From positions 2,396,001 to 2,460,000 of the forward strand of contig NZ_CP011032.1 of NCBI RefSeq assembly GCF_002310815.1: a stretch of DNA of 64,000 nucleotides, given 5' to 3'. Each line of letters begins with the position of its first letter. Position 1 is the first letter of the stretch. Shown here in pieces: positions 46,717-55,629 of the stretch. Origin of the DNA: Pseudoalteromonas tunicata. GTDB taxonomy: Bacteria; Pseudomonadota; Gammaproteobacteria; Enterobacterales; Alteromonadaceae. The position numbers and the translations under genes are program-made. Under the pieces are notes generated by a model, which searched no databases, was not told where the DNA came from, and worked only from the letters and a program-made list of their open reading frames with translations.

Positions 46717-46814
46717 TTAAAACTGACAAGTGATTAATTACAATTAGCGATTGCCCTTCGAAAGCGGCCTCTTTATGATAGAAGTATTGTATTTTGTTTG
46801 TCAGTTGTAGCTGT

Positions 46815-47849
46815 ATGAATACCAAAAAAAAATGGACCTTAAAAAGTGTGGCCCTACATTTAGGTGTCTCAAATGCTACGGTTTCGAATGCATTTAATCG
46901 GCCCGATCAACTGTCAAAACAACGTCGTAACGACATCTTAGCGGCCTGCAAAGAGCTTGGCTATTTTGGGCCAAACAAAGCCGCACAATCATTACGCCGT
47001 GGCACATCAAACATTGTCGCTTTAATTCTGCCCGATAGCGTTCAATATATGGTCTCAGATCCAGTAGCAAGCAGCTTTATTAAAGGCGTGGCGGGTGTAC
47101 TTGAGCAACATAATGTCAGCTTATTACTTTATTCTGGTAGTTCTGATAACTTGCTTGATATTGTTGATTTTGTGGATGGGTTTATTTGTTATGGTAATCC
47201 ACGTAATAGCAACATAGTTGAGCATTTAGCTCAAATTAATAAAAAAATTGTCACCGTAGATTTTGATTTAGCCGATTGCGCCTCGGTCAACATCGACAAT
47301 CAACAAGCCGCGTTTGACTTAACCAACCAGAGTTTAAAAACCCCCACAGAGCACATCGCCATTTTTGGTTTACGTTTAATCGAACAAGACTTAGTGTGTC
47401 GTGTTTATGACCAAAACCAACTTAATGCCGAGAAAAATTCAATTGCTCACAAAAGGTTAAGCGGCTATCTCAGGGCTATTTCGCAACATGGTTTAGCTAT
47501 AAATGGTGAGCGAATTTGGAACATTCCCGAAAGTAGCAGCGAATTTGCAACGATGGCCGCTAAAGAGGCCCTAAGCTGCTCGCCTCGACCAGAACTTATT
47601 ATCTGCATGAGCGACGTGATAGCTATCGCCACCATCAGACAAGCGCAAGCACAAGGGCTTAAAATACCTGAAGATATTCGGATCGTCGGATTTGATGGCA
47701 CGCAAGAAGGTCAATCATTACAACCTCGATTAACCACAGTGCATCAAAATAGCGTTGATAAGGGGATCAGAGCTGCAGAATTATTTTTAGCTAAAAAACG
47801 AGTTAAAGAAAATATAGATTACCAAATTTTGGTTGGACAAAGCGGTTAA
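46815..47849 (+). CDS. LacI-family regulator of the sucrose locus
   Basis: 344 residues from the ATG at 46815. Helix-turn-helix: TLKSVALHLGVSNATVSNAF, hinge NKAAQSLRRGTSN, then the periplasmic-binding-like core (about 60-340) with IRIVGFDGTQEGQ near the C-terminus. Its place next to sucrose phosphorylase, a permease, a TonB receptor and fructokinase, and two identical palindromes in that cluster, indicate that it represses them until sucrose or a sucrose-derived sugar binds. It plays the role of SuxR/ScrR-type regulators. Confidence 0.88.
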   Translation: MNTKKKWTLKSVALHLGVSNATVSNAFNRPDQLSKQRRNDILAACKELGYFGPNKAAQSLRRGTSNIVALILPDSVQYMVSDPVASSFIKGVAGVLEQHNVSLLLYSGSSDNLLDIVDFVDGFICYGNPRNSNIVEHLAQINKKIVTVDFDLADCASVNIDNQQAAFDLTNQSLKTPTEHIAIFGLRLIEQDLVCRVYDQNQLNAEKNSIAHKRLSGYLRAISQHGLAINGERIWNIPESSSEFATMAAKEALSCSPRPELIICMSDVIAIATIRQAQAQGLKIPEDIRIVGFDGTQEGQSLQPRLTTVHQNSVDKGIRAAELFLAKKRVKENIDYQILVGQSG

Positions 47850-47876
47850 TACTCACACCGTTAGAGTATTAACCGC
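47842..47876 (+). terminator. Hairpin overlapping the regulator stop codon
   Basis: GCGGTTAATACTC and GAGTATTAACCGC are perfect 13-bp arms with a 9-nt loop. The regulator stop codon (47847-47849) lies inside the left arm. There is no T run, so termination may be protein-assisted; it may also protect the mRNA end between these converging genes. Confidence 0.5.
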
Positions 47877-47902
47877 GCTACTAATTGACTCTTTTAAACG
47901 AA

Positions 47903-49381
47903 TCAGCTTAATCCAACGAGTAAATCAGCTAATACAAAACCAGTTTTTTCAATGCCATTATCAATGATGATCTCGGCAGTCATTTTTGCTAAATCAAAAT
48001 TAAGCTGCGCAATCTGACCATGCTTTTGCCAAGATAATTGAGCTGTTGTTGCCGTGCCCGTACAAGAAAAATCCCCATTAAAAGCATCGTGAGTATTACG
48101 AAATTCAATTAATTTCATTAAGCCTTTTACAATCGGCCGCTCAAAAGCTTCGTTAAGATCCAAACCTGTTAAATAAGGACGGTTAATATCCCGCCCTACA
48201 TTCGTTTTGCCGAGTAATGCCATGGCATTTGGTACAGCAAACAGGCCTGCATAATAAACTTGGGGAACACCGGGAGAGAAAAACTGGATTGCTCTTGCTA
48301 ATAAATAAGCAAAATCATCTTGGCCAAGTGCATCATAAAATGTGCAATTAACCTGATACAAATCTAAATTACTGGCGGCAGCCCCTGTTGCTAAGCGGCT
48401 TTGACCATCACTATTGGTATGAATTTTTTCAACTAATGCATCCACTTCGGCAGCATTTAATAAGCCTGGTTTTTCGCCTTGTGGGCCTGCATCAATAATA
48501 CCAATGCCGTCATGGGTGTCTAACACTGTTAAACAATTCCGTGGAGCAATATCTAACCAATGCAGTAAAGCGGTGCAATTTAGACTAAATAAAGTGTGCA
48601 GGACTAACGGCGGTAAAGCAAAATCGTAAACACGGTTAACACGATTGGCCACCGCGATTTGCGTTTCAAAATGGCTATGAATTTCAGCAATAGTTTCCAT
48701 GCCAAGTTCATTCGCTCGGCGCGACAACGTATCAACAAATGCAAAAGACTCATCGGTCATAAAACACGAAGTCCCTGCCCGCTTAATCGCATAACCTGCC
48801 GCATCTAAACGAATAATTTTGACACCATTTTGAGCAAATAGGGTTAAAACACGCTCTAAATATGCTTGCCCTGCTGGCGATTCAACATTGATATCGATTT
48901 GATTATCGGTAAATGTGGTCCAAAAATTAATCACACGGCCATCATTAAGCGTTTTTTGGCTAAAGCAGCTTCCCGGACGTGGGCGATAAATCTGTTTCGC
49001 TTGTTGTTGCGTGATCCCTGCTGGGAAAATATCTGTTTCTTTTAAAAACAAATCCCAATAGGGAGAAGCTTCAGCATTTGCCAATACATCTAAAAATTCT
49101 TCTGATTGTGCCGACATATGGTTAACAATTAAATCAGCCATGATTTCACTGTGCTGACCAATTTGACGGACAGTTTGCCAATCCCCAAGACGAGGATCGA
49201 CTTGGGTGTGATCAATCGGGTCAAATCCCGCATCACTGCCATCAATTGGAAAATAAAACGGCAAGATATGTACACCCGAAAACAGGCTTTTCAGTTGTGT
49301 TGTTAACAACTGATCTAACGCTGATAGGTCATGACCGGTGATGCGATCTGCATAGGTGATAAGCTGTACTCTATTTTTCAT
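47903..49381 (-). CDS. Sucrose phosphorylase (GH13_18)
   Basis: 492 residues from the ATG at 49381, six bases after GAG; an ATG two codons earlier lacks the spacing. Signatures: VHILPFYFPIDGSDAGFDPID, nucleophile Asp in IIRLDAAGYAIKRAGTSCF, acid/base Glu in ETIAEIHSHFE, and stabiliser Asp in TVLDTHDGIG. These match the GH13_18 pattern closely. It cleaves sucrose with phosphate to alpha-glucose-1-phosphate and fructose in the cytoplasm, saving one ATP. It is transcribed away from the MFS gene with a LacI-type operator between them. Confidence 0.92.
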   Translation of the reverse strand: MKNRVQLITYADRITGHDLSALDQLLTTQLKSLFSGVHILPFYFPIDGSDAGFDPIDHTQVDPRLGDWQTVRQIGQHSEIMADLIVNHMSAQSEEFLDVLANAEASPYWDLFLKETDIFPAGITQQQAKQIYRPRPGSCFSQKTLNDGRVINFWTTFTDNQIDINVESPAGQAYLERVLTLFAQNGVKIIRLDAAGYAIKRAGTSCFMTDESFAFVDTLSRRANELGMETIAEIHSHFETQIAVANRVNRVYDFALPPLVLHTLFSLNCTALLHWLDIAPRNCLTVLDTHDGIGIIDAGPQGEKPGLLNAAEVDALVEKIHTNSDGQSRLATGAAASNLDLYQVNCTFYDALGQDDFAYLLARAIQFFSPGVPQVYYAGLFAVPNAMALLGKTNVGRDINRPYLTGLDLNEAFERPIVKGLMKLIEFRNTHDAFNGDFSCTGTATTAQLSWQKHGQIAQLNFDLAKMTAEIIIDNGIEKTGFVLADLLVGLS

Positions 49382-49414
49382 ATCCATCTCAATGTGATGT
49401 TGAATCTTAATCGA

Positions 49415-49430
49415 TTAAGATATATCTTTA
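49415..49430. promoter_or_regulatory. LacI-family operator 1
   Basis: TCTTAATCGATTAAGA is a perfect 16-bp palindrome with the central CG typical for LacI-family sites. It lies between the divergent sucrose phosphorylase and MFS genes and has the same core as operator 2 at 50828-50841. Confidence 0.85.
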
Positions 49431-49545
49431 ATCAAGCCGCTTATTTATTCAAGATTTTTTTGCACTTTTTTGGCGGCTTAATTAAAACCCACTACCATTA
49501 AAAGCTAAGGTATTGAATATTTTGAATTAAAAAGCAGAGACACTT

Positions 49546-50760
49546 ATGAAAATAGAACACACACAACCTAATATTCAGTCACTGACACACGTTAGATGGC
49601 TGACATACATGATGTTTTTTATGTTTGCGATGACATCCGACGCAGTTGGCATGATTATTCCCGAACTGATTAAAGAATTTAATTTATCCATGACTCAAGC
49701 CAGCGCATTTCATTACGCACCAATGGCAATGATTGCGCTAAGTGGTTTATTACTCGGCTTTTTAGCTGATCATATCGGCAGAAAACCCACCATTTTAATA
49801 GGCTTATCGCTTTTTGCTTTAGCCTGTTTTATGTTTTATTTCAGTCGAACTTTTTACGCCTTTTTAGCGTTGCTTTGTTTGATTGGTGTCGCTATTGGTT
49901 TATTTAAAACCGGTGCGCTCGCTTTATTAGGTGATATTTCAACTTCAAACCACGAACACACCCAAACCATGAATAAAGTTGAAGGCTTTTTTGCGGTCGG
50001 GGCTATTTTTGGTCCAGCTATTGTCAGTTATTTATTAATTGCTGGGGTCAGTTGGACATACCTTTATGTTTTTGCAGGTGTTTTATGCTCTATTCTATGT
50101 ATCTTTGCATGGCGTACTGATTACCCCATTGCACCACAAAAAAATCCAACTGAACAAAAAAGTAATTTTAACCAAACGCTTAGTTTACTTAAAAACCGCT
50201 ATGCGCTTGGCTTTTCACTTGCGATTGCGCTGTATGTCGCCACTGAGGTTGCCATTTATGTCTGGATGCCCACCTTATTGCAAGAATACCAAGGGAACTG
50301 GCCGTTGCTCGCTACCTATGCACTCACCTTATTTTTTGTTTTACGGGCACTTGGGCGGTTTTTAGCTGTATGGTTATTACAACATTTTAGTTGGCAAAGT
50401 GTAATGATGACCTTAAGTGGGCTGATTTTCTTATGTTATTTAGGCACCTTACTCTATGGCGTTGATGTTGCAGTATTGCTATTACCTTTATGTGGATTAT
50501 TTATGTCGATGATTTATCCGACTTTAAATTCCAAAGGGATCTCGTGTTTTATGCCTAAACAACATGGTGCTATTGCTGGAGTAATTTTATTTTTCACTGC
50601 GCTGTCAGCTGCTGTGGCTCCGTTCTTAATGGGTGTGATCAGTGACTATTTTGGTCATGTCAAATACGGTTTTGTTCTTGCGACTGGTTTTGCTTTCTTA
50701 CTCTTTATCGGCATGATTTATAACTGGTTTTATGATCCTTCAGCCAAGGCACTTAAGTAA
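49546..50760 (+). CDS. MFS sugar permease (probable sucrose importer)
   Basis: 404 residues, 12 TM segments. The MFS loop 2-3 motif GFLADHIGRKPTILIG is near residues 74-89. It is closer to FucP/SuxC-like proton symporters than to Glu-rich efflux pumps. In context it should carry sucrose across the inner membrane after uptake by the TonB receptor downstream. It is preceded by operator 1. Confidence 0.82.
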   Translation: MKIEHTQPNIQSLTHVRWLTYMMFFMFAMTSDAVGMIIPELIKEFNLSMTQASAFHYAPMAMIALSGLLLGFLADHIGRKPTILIGLSLFALACFMFYFSRTFYAFLALLCLIGVAIGLFKTGALALLGDISTSNHEHTQTMNKVEGFFAVGAIFGPAIVSYLLIAGVSWTYLYVFAGVLCSILCIFAWRTDYPIAPQKNPTEQKSNFNQTLSLLKNRYALGFSLAIALYVATEVAIYVWMPTLLQEYQGNWPLLATYALTLFFVLRALGRFLAVWLLQHFSWQSVMMTLSGLIFLCYLGTLLYGVDVAVLLLPLCGLFMSMIYPTLNSKGISCFMPKQHGAIAGVILFFTALSAAVAPFLMGVISDYFGHVKYGFVLATGFAFLLFIGMIYNWFYDPSAKALK

Positions 50761-50827
50761 TCTAATAAAATATTTGTTAAAAAATGAACAATTGCTATTG
50801 CAAAGATAAAATTTTTTGCTAATTTAA

Positions 50828-50841
50828 CTTAATCGATTAAG
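50828..50841. promoter_or_regulatory. LacI-family operator 2
   Basis: CTTAATCGATTAAG is a perfect 14-bp palindrome identical to the core of operator 1. It lies 52 bp before the TonB receptor start, so this gene has its own regulated promoter. Confidence 0.85.
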
Positions 50842-50892
50842 AAGATAACTCGATACGACAACACTTCATAAAATTGCGATACGAGGCACACA

Positions 50893-53289
50893 ATGACAAC
50901 ACAACAACAGGCTATCTTTTCCTTCAGTGCAATTGCCCTTGCACTGTCAAGTTCAGTTGCAGCGCAGCAAAACGAGTCTGCAAATAGCAAAAATGGTGAT
51001 CAATTTGAAAAAATAATTGTAACTGGGGTACCACAAAAAACCACAGTAATGGCATCAAGTGTCTCGGTAAGCAACATTTCGCTCGATGAAATAGCAATTA
51101 GCACGCCGCGCAGCACCGCAGAAGCATTTAGAATTTTACCGGGGATCCGCTCAGAAGCGACTGGCGGTGAAGGTAATGCCAATATTGCCGTACGTGGCCT
51201 ACCGGTTGCATCAGGTGGAGCTAAATTTTTACAATTGCAAGAAGATGGTTTGCCTGTATTACAATTTGGCGATATCGCCTTTGGTAATGCTGATATTTTT
51301 ATGCGTTTAGACAATACAGTGCAAAGCATCGAATCGATTCGGGGTGGTTCAGCATCCACGCTTGCAAGTGACGCACCCGGTGGCATCATTAACTTTATTT
51401 CAAAAACAGGTGAAAGTGAATCGGGCAGTATTTCAACCACTTTTGGCCTAGATTATGATGAATACCGCACCGATTTTGAATATGGCGGTGATTTATCAGA
51501 TAGTATGCGCTTTCATGTTGGTGGTTTTTTACGCCAAGGCGAAGGCCCACGTGATACCGGTTATACCAGTAATAAAGGAGGCCAAATTAAAGCCAATATT
51601 ACCAAAGAATTTAAGACCGGTTTCATTCGCGTTTATTACAAACATCTAGATGATAAAAGCGTTGGCTATTTACCAATGCCAATGCACTCAGATGGTAGTT
51701 CGTTAGCTGGGTTTGATGCCCTTTCTGATACCCCTCATTCAGCGTATTTTATTAATACATTAAGCCTTGGTAAAAATAATGAAAAACGCATCGGTGATAT
51801 GCGTGATGGCATGAACCCAAGTGTTGATAGCATAGGTTTTGTTGCAAACTTTGATTTAGGTAACGATTGGAATATCGAAAATCGCTTCAAAAAATCCAGT
51901 GTTTCGGGGCAATTTTTATCACCATTCCCTGCAGAAGTGGCAGACCGGCAAAGTATTGCTACTTCAATTGGTGGCGACAATGCAATACTCACTTATGCCA
52001 ATGGCCCTTCAGCAGGCAATACCTTTAATGGCGATTTAGCCATGAGAATTCATACCTTTGATGTCAGCATGAATGATTTTGGCTCAATTATGAATGACCT
52101 AAAATTATCAAAATCTTTAAACGAAAATACCACCCTAACATTGGGCTACTTTGCCTCATCACAATCAATTGATATGTCATGGCTTTGGAATTCTTATTTG
52201 ATGGAAGTCAAAGGAGATAACGCTGCACTATTAAATGTGGTTGCAGAAGATGGAACCTCATTTTCAGATAATGGCTTATATGCTTATGGCACGCCGTATT
52301 GGGGCAATTGCTGCCAACGCAATTACGATGTCGAATACGAAACACGGGCACCCTATTTAGCACTTTCAACCCGTTTTGATAACGTATCAATTGATGCCAG
52401 CGTCCGTCGCGATTCAGGTGATGCCACAGGTACCTATGCCGGCGCAGTAACATCAACCGTCGATATGAATGGCGATGGTATTATTTCTAAACCTGAAGAG
52501 GCAGTAGCCGGCATTGATAATTCACATGCCAGCATTGTTAATTATGATTGGAGTTATAACTCTTACTCATTAGGTGCAAATTACCAAGTGACCGCTGATC
52601 AAGCTCTGTTTGCAAGGCTTAGTAAAGGTGGCCGCGCAAATGCTGACCGCTTATTATTTGGTAAGGTTAATGCCGATGGTTCTGTTTCAGCACAAGATGC
52701 AGTTGATGAAGTAAAACAATATGAACTGGGCATAAAACAACGTTTTGATTCTTTTAAAATCTTTGCAACCGCTTTTTTTGCCACTACCCAAGAGCAAAAT
52801 TTTGAAGCGACCAGCCAACGCTTTTTTGACCGAGAATATGAGGCTAAAGGGCTCGAGCTAGAAGCGACTTACTTTATTGACTCATTCGATTTTAGAGGCA
52901 ATGTCACTTGGACTGATGCCACCATTAACAAAGATGCGCTAAGCCCTGAACTCGAAGGAAATACACCTCGACGTCAAGCAGATATGATTTACTCCTTGAT
53001 GGGTCGTTATAATTTTGCCCAAGGTGCGGTAGGCGTTAACCTGATAGGTTCTACAGCCGCCTATGCTCAAGATAATAACGATTTAAAATTTGACGGTTAT
53101 ACCCAAGTTAATGCTTTTGCAAGCTATGACTTATCAGAAAACCTCAACCTATCGCTTAATGTGAATAACCTTTTTAATACGGTCGGTATCACCGAAGCAG
53201 AAGAAGGATCTATTCCTGGTAATGACATCATTCGTGCCCGTACCTTAAATGGTCGCACAACGTCATTAACATTAAAATATAGTTTTTAA
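50893..53289 (+). CDS. TonB-dependent receptor of the sucrose locus
   Basis: 798 residues with a signal peptide (about 1-24, ending VAAQQ). The plug (about 40-165) includes STAEAFRILPGIRSEATGGE, ANIAVRGLPV and SIRGGSASTLASDAPGGIIN. A long barrel ends with RTTSLTLKYSF. Position and shared operator imply sucrose (or a sucrose-containing oligosaccharide) import across the outer membrane, as SuxA does in Xanthomonas. GAGG stands 7 bases before the ATG. Confidence 0.88.
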   Translation: MTTQQQAIFSFSAIALALSSSVAAQQNESANSKNGDQFEKIIVTGVPQKTTVMASSVSVSNISLDEIAISTPRSTAEAFRILPGIRSEATGGEGNANIAVRGLPVASGGAKFLQLQEDGLPVLQFGDIAFGNADIFMRLDNTVQSIESIRGGSASTLASDAPGGIINFISKTGESESGSISTTFGLDYDEYRTDFEYGGDLSDSMRFHVGGFLRQGEGPRDTGYTSNKGGQIKANITKEFKTGFIRVYYKHLDDKSVGYLPMPMHSDGSSLAGFDALSDTPHSAYFINTLSLGKNNEKRIGDMRDGMNPSVDSIGFVANFDLGNDWNIENRFKKSSVSGQFLSPFPAEVADRQSIATSIGGDNAILTYANGPSAGNTFNGDLAMRIHTFDVSMNDFGSIMNDLKLSKSLNENTTLTLGYFASSQSIDMSWLWNSYLMEVKGDNAALLNVVAEDGTSFSDNGLYAYGTPYWGNCCQRNYDVEYETRAPYLALSTRFDNVSIDASVRRDSGDATGTYAGAVTSTVDMNGDGIISKPEEAVAGIDNSHASIVNYDWSYNSYSLGANYQVTADQALFARLSKGGRANADRLLFGKVNADGSVSAQDAVDEVKQYELGIKQRFDSFKIFATAFFATTQEQNFEATSQRFFDREYEAKGLELEATYFIDSFDFRGNVTWTDATINKDALSPELEGNTPRRQADMIYSLMGRYNFAQGAVGVNLIGSTAAYAQDNNDLKFDGYTQVNAFASYDLSENLNLSLNVNNLFNTVGITEAEEGSIPGNDIIRARTLNGRTTSLTLKYSF

Positions 53290-53307
53290 TTTCAACCTTT
53301 ATCAAAC

Positions 53308-53343
53308 AAAGGCTACGGTTCCTAAAGGAGCCGTAGCCTTTTT
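53308..53343 (+). terminator. Intrinsic terminator between TonB receptor and fructokinase
   Basis: AAAGGCTACGGTTCC/GGAGCCGTAGCCTTT with a 4-nt loop and TTTTT. The fructokinase ATG is only 11 bp beyond, so the kinase can be expressed only by read-through of this hairpin or from a promoter inside the receptor gene. Confidence 0.85.
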
Positions 53344-53353
53344 AGGACATAGC

Positions 53354-54331
53354 ATGACCCGCTTAATCAGTTTTGGTGAGATTTTAATTGATATGTTGCC
53401 TGCAGATAGCCGCTGCACGCAGTTTCTTGCAATTGCCGGTGGTGCGCCTGCTAATGTGGCTGTCGGCTTTGCCAAATTAGGCGGACAAGCCTTTTTTGCC
53501 GGCGGCTTAGCTACCGATGGTTTTGCACCCATATTACAAAATGCGCTGCACGATTATGGTGTAGATACACGATACCTTGTTGCTGTAGCAAACAGCCAAA
53601 CAGCCATGGCTGTTGTTACATTAGACGATTTGGGTGAACGCAGTTTTAGTTTTTATCGGCATAATACCGCGGATATTCAAGTCAACTTGGCCCACTTTTC
53701 GGCCATTCACTGGCAAGATGATGGGATTTTCCATTTTTGTTCTAATACCTTAACCGATGATACGATTGCCAAGGTTACATATCAACTCATCCAACAAGCA
53801 CAAAAAAATCAACAACTCATTAGCTTTGATGTTAATTTGCGCCCTGCTCTTTGGCAAAAGCCGACCGAGATAGGCAGCTATGTTGAACAATGTTTTCAAT
53901 GGGTTGATGTTATTAAGCTCAGCCAAGACGAATTAACCCATCTGGCTAAACTTAAGGGAGTAAATGAATCCGACTATTTAGCTGGAATACTCCATCAGGG
54001 GGTTAAGGTTATTGTATTATCGAATGGGCCATTACCGGCAAAAATTGTCACTCAAACAGAGACCATCAGTCTTGCAGCACCAACAATAAACGCCATTGAT
54101 ACAACCGCTGCCGGTGATAGCTTAATTGCAGGTTTTTTATTTGAATTAAGCACTTTCGCCAAGCAACAACAACTGACTTTAAACCAATCACTTCGTAATA
54201 TTGCATGCTTGCAACAAGCACTGCAATTTGGTTTACATTGCGGTGCCTTAACCTGCGCTCAAAAAGGGGCATTTCCTGCGTTGCCAGAACTCAGTGCGGT
54301 ACTCGCATTTGTAGAATCTGCAAAAAACTAA
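53354..54331 (+). CDS. PfkB-family fructokinase
   Basis: 325 residues. N-terminal SFGEILIDMLP, sugar-site GGAPANVAVGFAKLGG, and the C-terminal active-site motif DTTAAGDSLIAGF, where the usual DTTGAGD has Ala for the first Gly. It phosphorylates the fructose released by sucrose phosphorylase so that it enters glycolysis. A ribosome-binding site AGGA lies between terminator and ATG. The stop codon TAA is part of an inverted-repeat element. Confidence 0.9.
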   Translation: MTRLISFGEILIDMLPADSRCTQFLAIAGGAPANVAVGFAKLGGQAFFAGGLATDGFAPILQNALHDYGVDTRYLVAVANSQTAMAVVTLDDLGERSFSFYRHNTADIQVNLAHFSAIHWQDDGIFHFCSNTLTDDTIAKVTYQLIQQAQKNQQLISFDVNLRPALWQKPTEIGSYVEQCFQWVDVIKLSQDELTHLAKLKGVNESDYLAGILHQGVKVIVLSNGPLPAKIVTQTETISLAAPTINAIDTTAAGDSLIAGFLFELSTFAKQQQLTLNQSLRNIACLQQALQFGLHCGALTCAQKGAFPALPELSAVLAFVESAKN

Positions 54332-54454
54332 TCTCAGCTCTGGATAAGAGATTTTCAAGGCTAACAACGCAGATTGACGCGTCAATAGCGGGCCGCTACT
54401 AGTGTTGAAAATAGCTAGCTGTGAGTGATGTATTATCCAGAATTGAGGTTAGTT
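54326..54454. mobile_element. 129-bp inverted-repeat MITE
   Basis: Left end AACTAATCTCAGCTCTGGAT and, read from the other side, right end AACTAACCTCAATTCTGGAT; the arms match over about 24 bp. No coding capacity. Related ends occur at 20035-20066 and at 24243-24271. The left arm overlaps the last two codons of the fructokinase gene, so the stop codon is provided by, or shared with, the element. Confidence 0.7.
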
Positions 54455-54455
54455 A

Positions 54456-55172
54456 TTATTGCCCTGCAATGTACTCACTTGCCGTCATCACATGGTAAGT
54501 GACATCATCATGCAATACATGGCATGGCTCTGGGTCAACAATTTCAATTGGGATCTGGTGGTATCTGGCAATTTCTAATGCCATTTGAGTAATATTGACA
54601 CTGAACGATGTGCCCATAAATACAATTTTACTGGCGCACATCATCATTTGTTCTGCTTTTTCAATTTGATACAACTCGGTATAACATTCATCAAACAGCA
54701 AAACATAAGGTTTAAGCGATACATTTAATTGTGGACCGCTGCTACCAATTTTAAATATATCGAGTAATGATTCAGTTAAATGTGCTTCATCTACTTGCTC
54801 CCAAGGTGCAGGCATACGCTCAACTAATGCTCCTTGCTGATGAAATAGTGTTACTTCATTTAACCTACCATGAATTGAAATATAATTTTTATTGCCCGCT
54901 TTTGCATCGAGTCCATCAATGTTTTGAGTGATCAATTGTTTATCACTAAGCCAAAAATGCACTTCGTTTGGACCATGATGCCGATAAGTTGCAAATCGAT
55001 GATAATACCAAGTTAAAAACTCAGCAGGCTGTTGCTGATACATCGCTCGTGTTGCCATTTGCTGCGGCGTGTAATTTTTACTTCCGATGGTCCAATAGCC
55101 ATCTTGACCACGAAATGTCGGGATCCCGCTTTGAGCACTGACACCTGCTCCGGTGATATATAAAGTTGTCAT
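54456..55172 (-). CDS. SIR2-family NAD-dependent protein deacylase without zinc cysteines
   Basis: 238 residues. Sirtuin hallmarks: ITGAGVSAQSGIPTFRGQDG (NAD loop), TQNIDGLDAKAG, catalytic His in SIHGRLNEVTLF, and FMGTSFSVN. The region after the catalytic His, where CxxC pairs normally bind zinc, has no cysteine. It should still bind NAD and may remove acyl groups from lysines or act as ADP-ribosyltransferase/NADase. The neighbours give no clue to the substrate. Confidence 0.85.
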   Translation of the reverse strand: MTTLYITGAGVSAQSGIPTFRGQDGYWTIGSKNYTPQQMATRAMYQQQPAEFLTWYYHRFATYRHHGPNEVHFWLSDKQLITQNIDGLDAKAGNKNYISIHGRLNEVTLFHQQGALVERMPAPWEQVDEAHLTESLLDIFKIGSSGPQLNVSLKPYVLLFDECYTELYQIEKAEQMMMCASKIVFMGTSFSVNITQMALEIARYHQIPIEIVDPEPCHVLHDDVTYHVMTASEYIAGQ

Positions 55173-55363
55173 GTCTTATGCTCAGCGCACTAGGTCTAGG
55201 AATGCAAATCCTACCGAGTAATGAACAGCATGCCAATAGTGCCTAAAATAAAATCGACTCTTGCACTATCAAACCTTTAAACCGAACTAAAATACCATGC
55301 ACTATTTTTAAACCCACAGAGATATGGCATGCTTTAGCTAATTTCATAAATGGCATAATCCTG

Positions 55364-55534
55364 ATGACGAAAAAAACAATTACATTTGAATTTGAAAAAG
55401 AAACTAAAAACAGCGTGCGCTACCAAGAAGTACCCGAGCCCGGACAAGCGCCAGTTGCAGGTACAATTTACTTACAAAAATGGTTTGCTGAAAATGCAAA
55501 AACGATAGAAGTAACCATAGAAAAGAAAGATTAA
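55364..55534 (+). CDS. Small conserved protein, 56 residues
   Basis: Reads from ATG 55364 to TAA 55532-55534: MTKKTITFEFEKETKNSVRY, then EVPEPGQAPVAGTIYLQKWF and a short tail. A charged beta-rich small protein without signal or TM. I recall similar 55-60-residue proteins in gammaproteobacteria, without known function. It is followed by a strong terminator. The ribosome-binding site is poor. Confidence 0.6.
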   Translation: MTKKTITFEFEKETKNSVRYQEVPEPGQAPVAGTIYLQKWFAENAKTIEVTIEKKD

Positions 55535-55568
55535 TATCGTAAATTTTTTTTACACGCTTGAAAAAAAC

Positions 55569-55605
55569 AAAAGGGTAAACCGATTTAGTCGGTTTACCCT
55601 TTTTT
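55569..55605. terminator. Strong bidirectional terminator
   Basis: AAAAGGGTAAACCGA pairs with TCGGTTTACCCTTTT across a 4-nt loop with T and A runs. It closes the 56-residue gene and the converging chemoreceptor gene. Confidence 0.92.
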
Positions 55606-55629
55606 AGTTTTGCCATTGTAATGTAAGAA

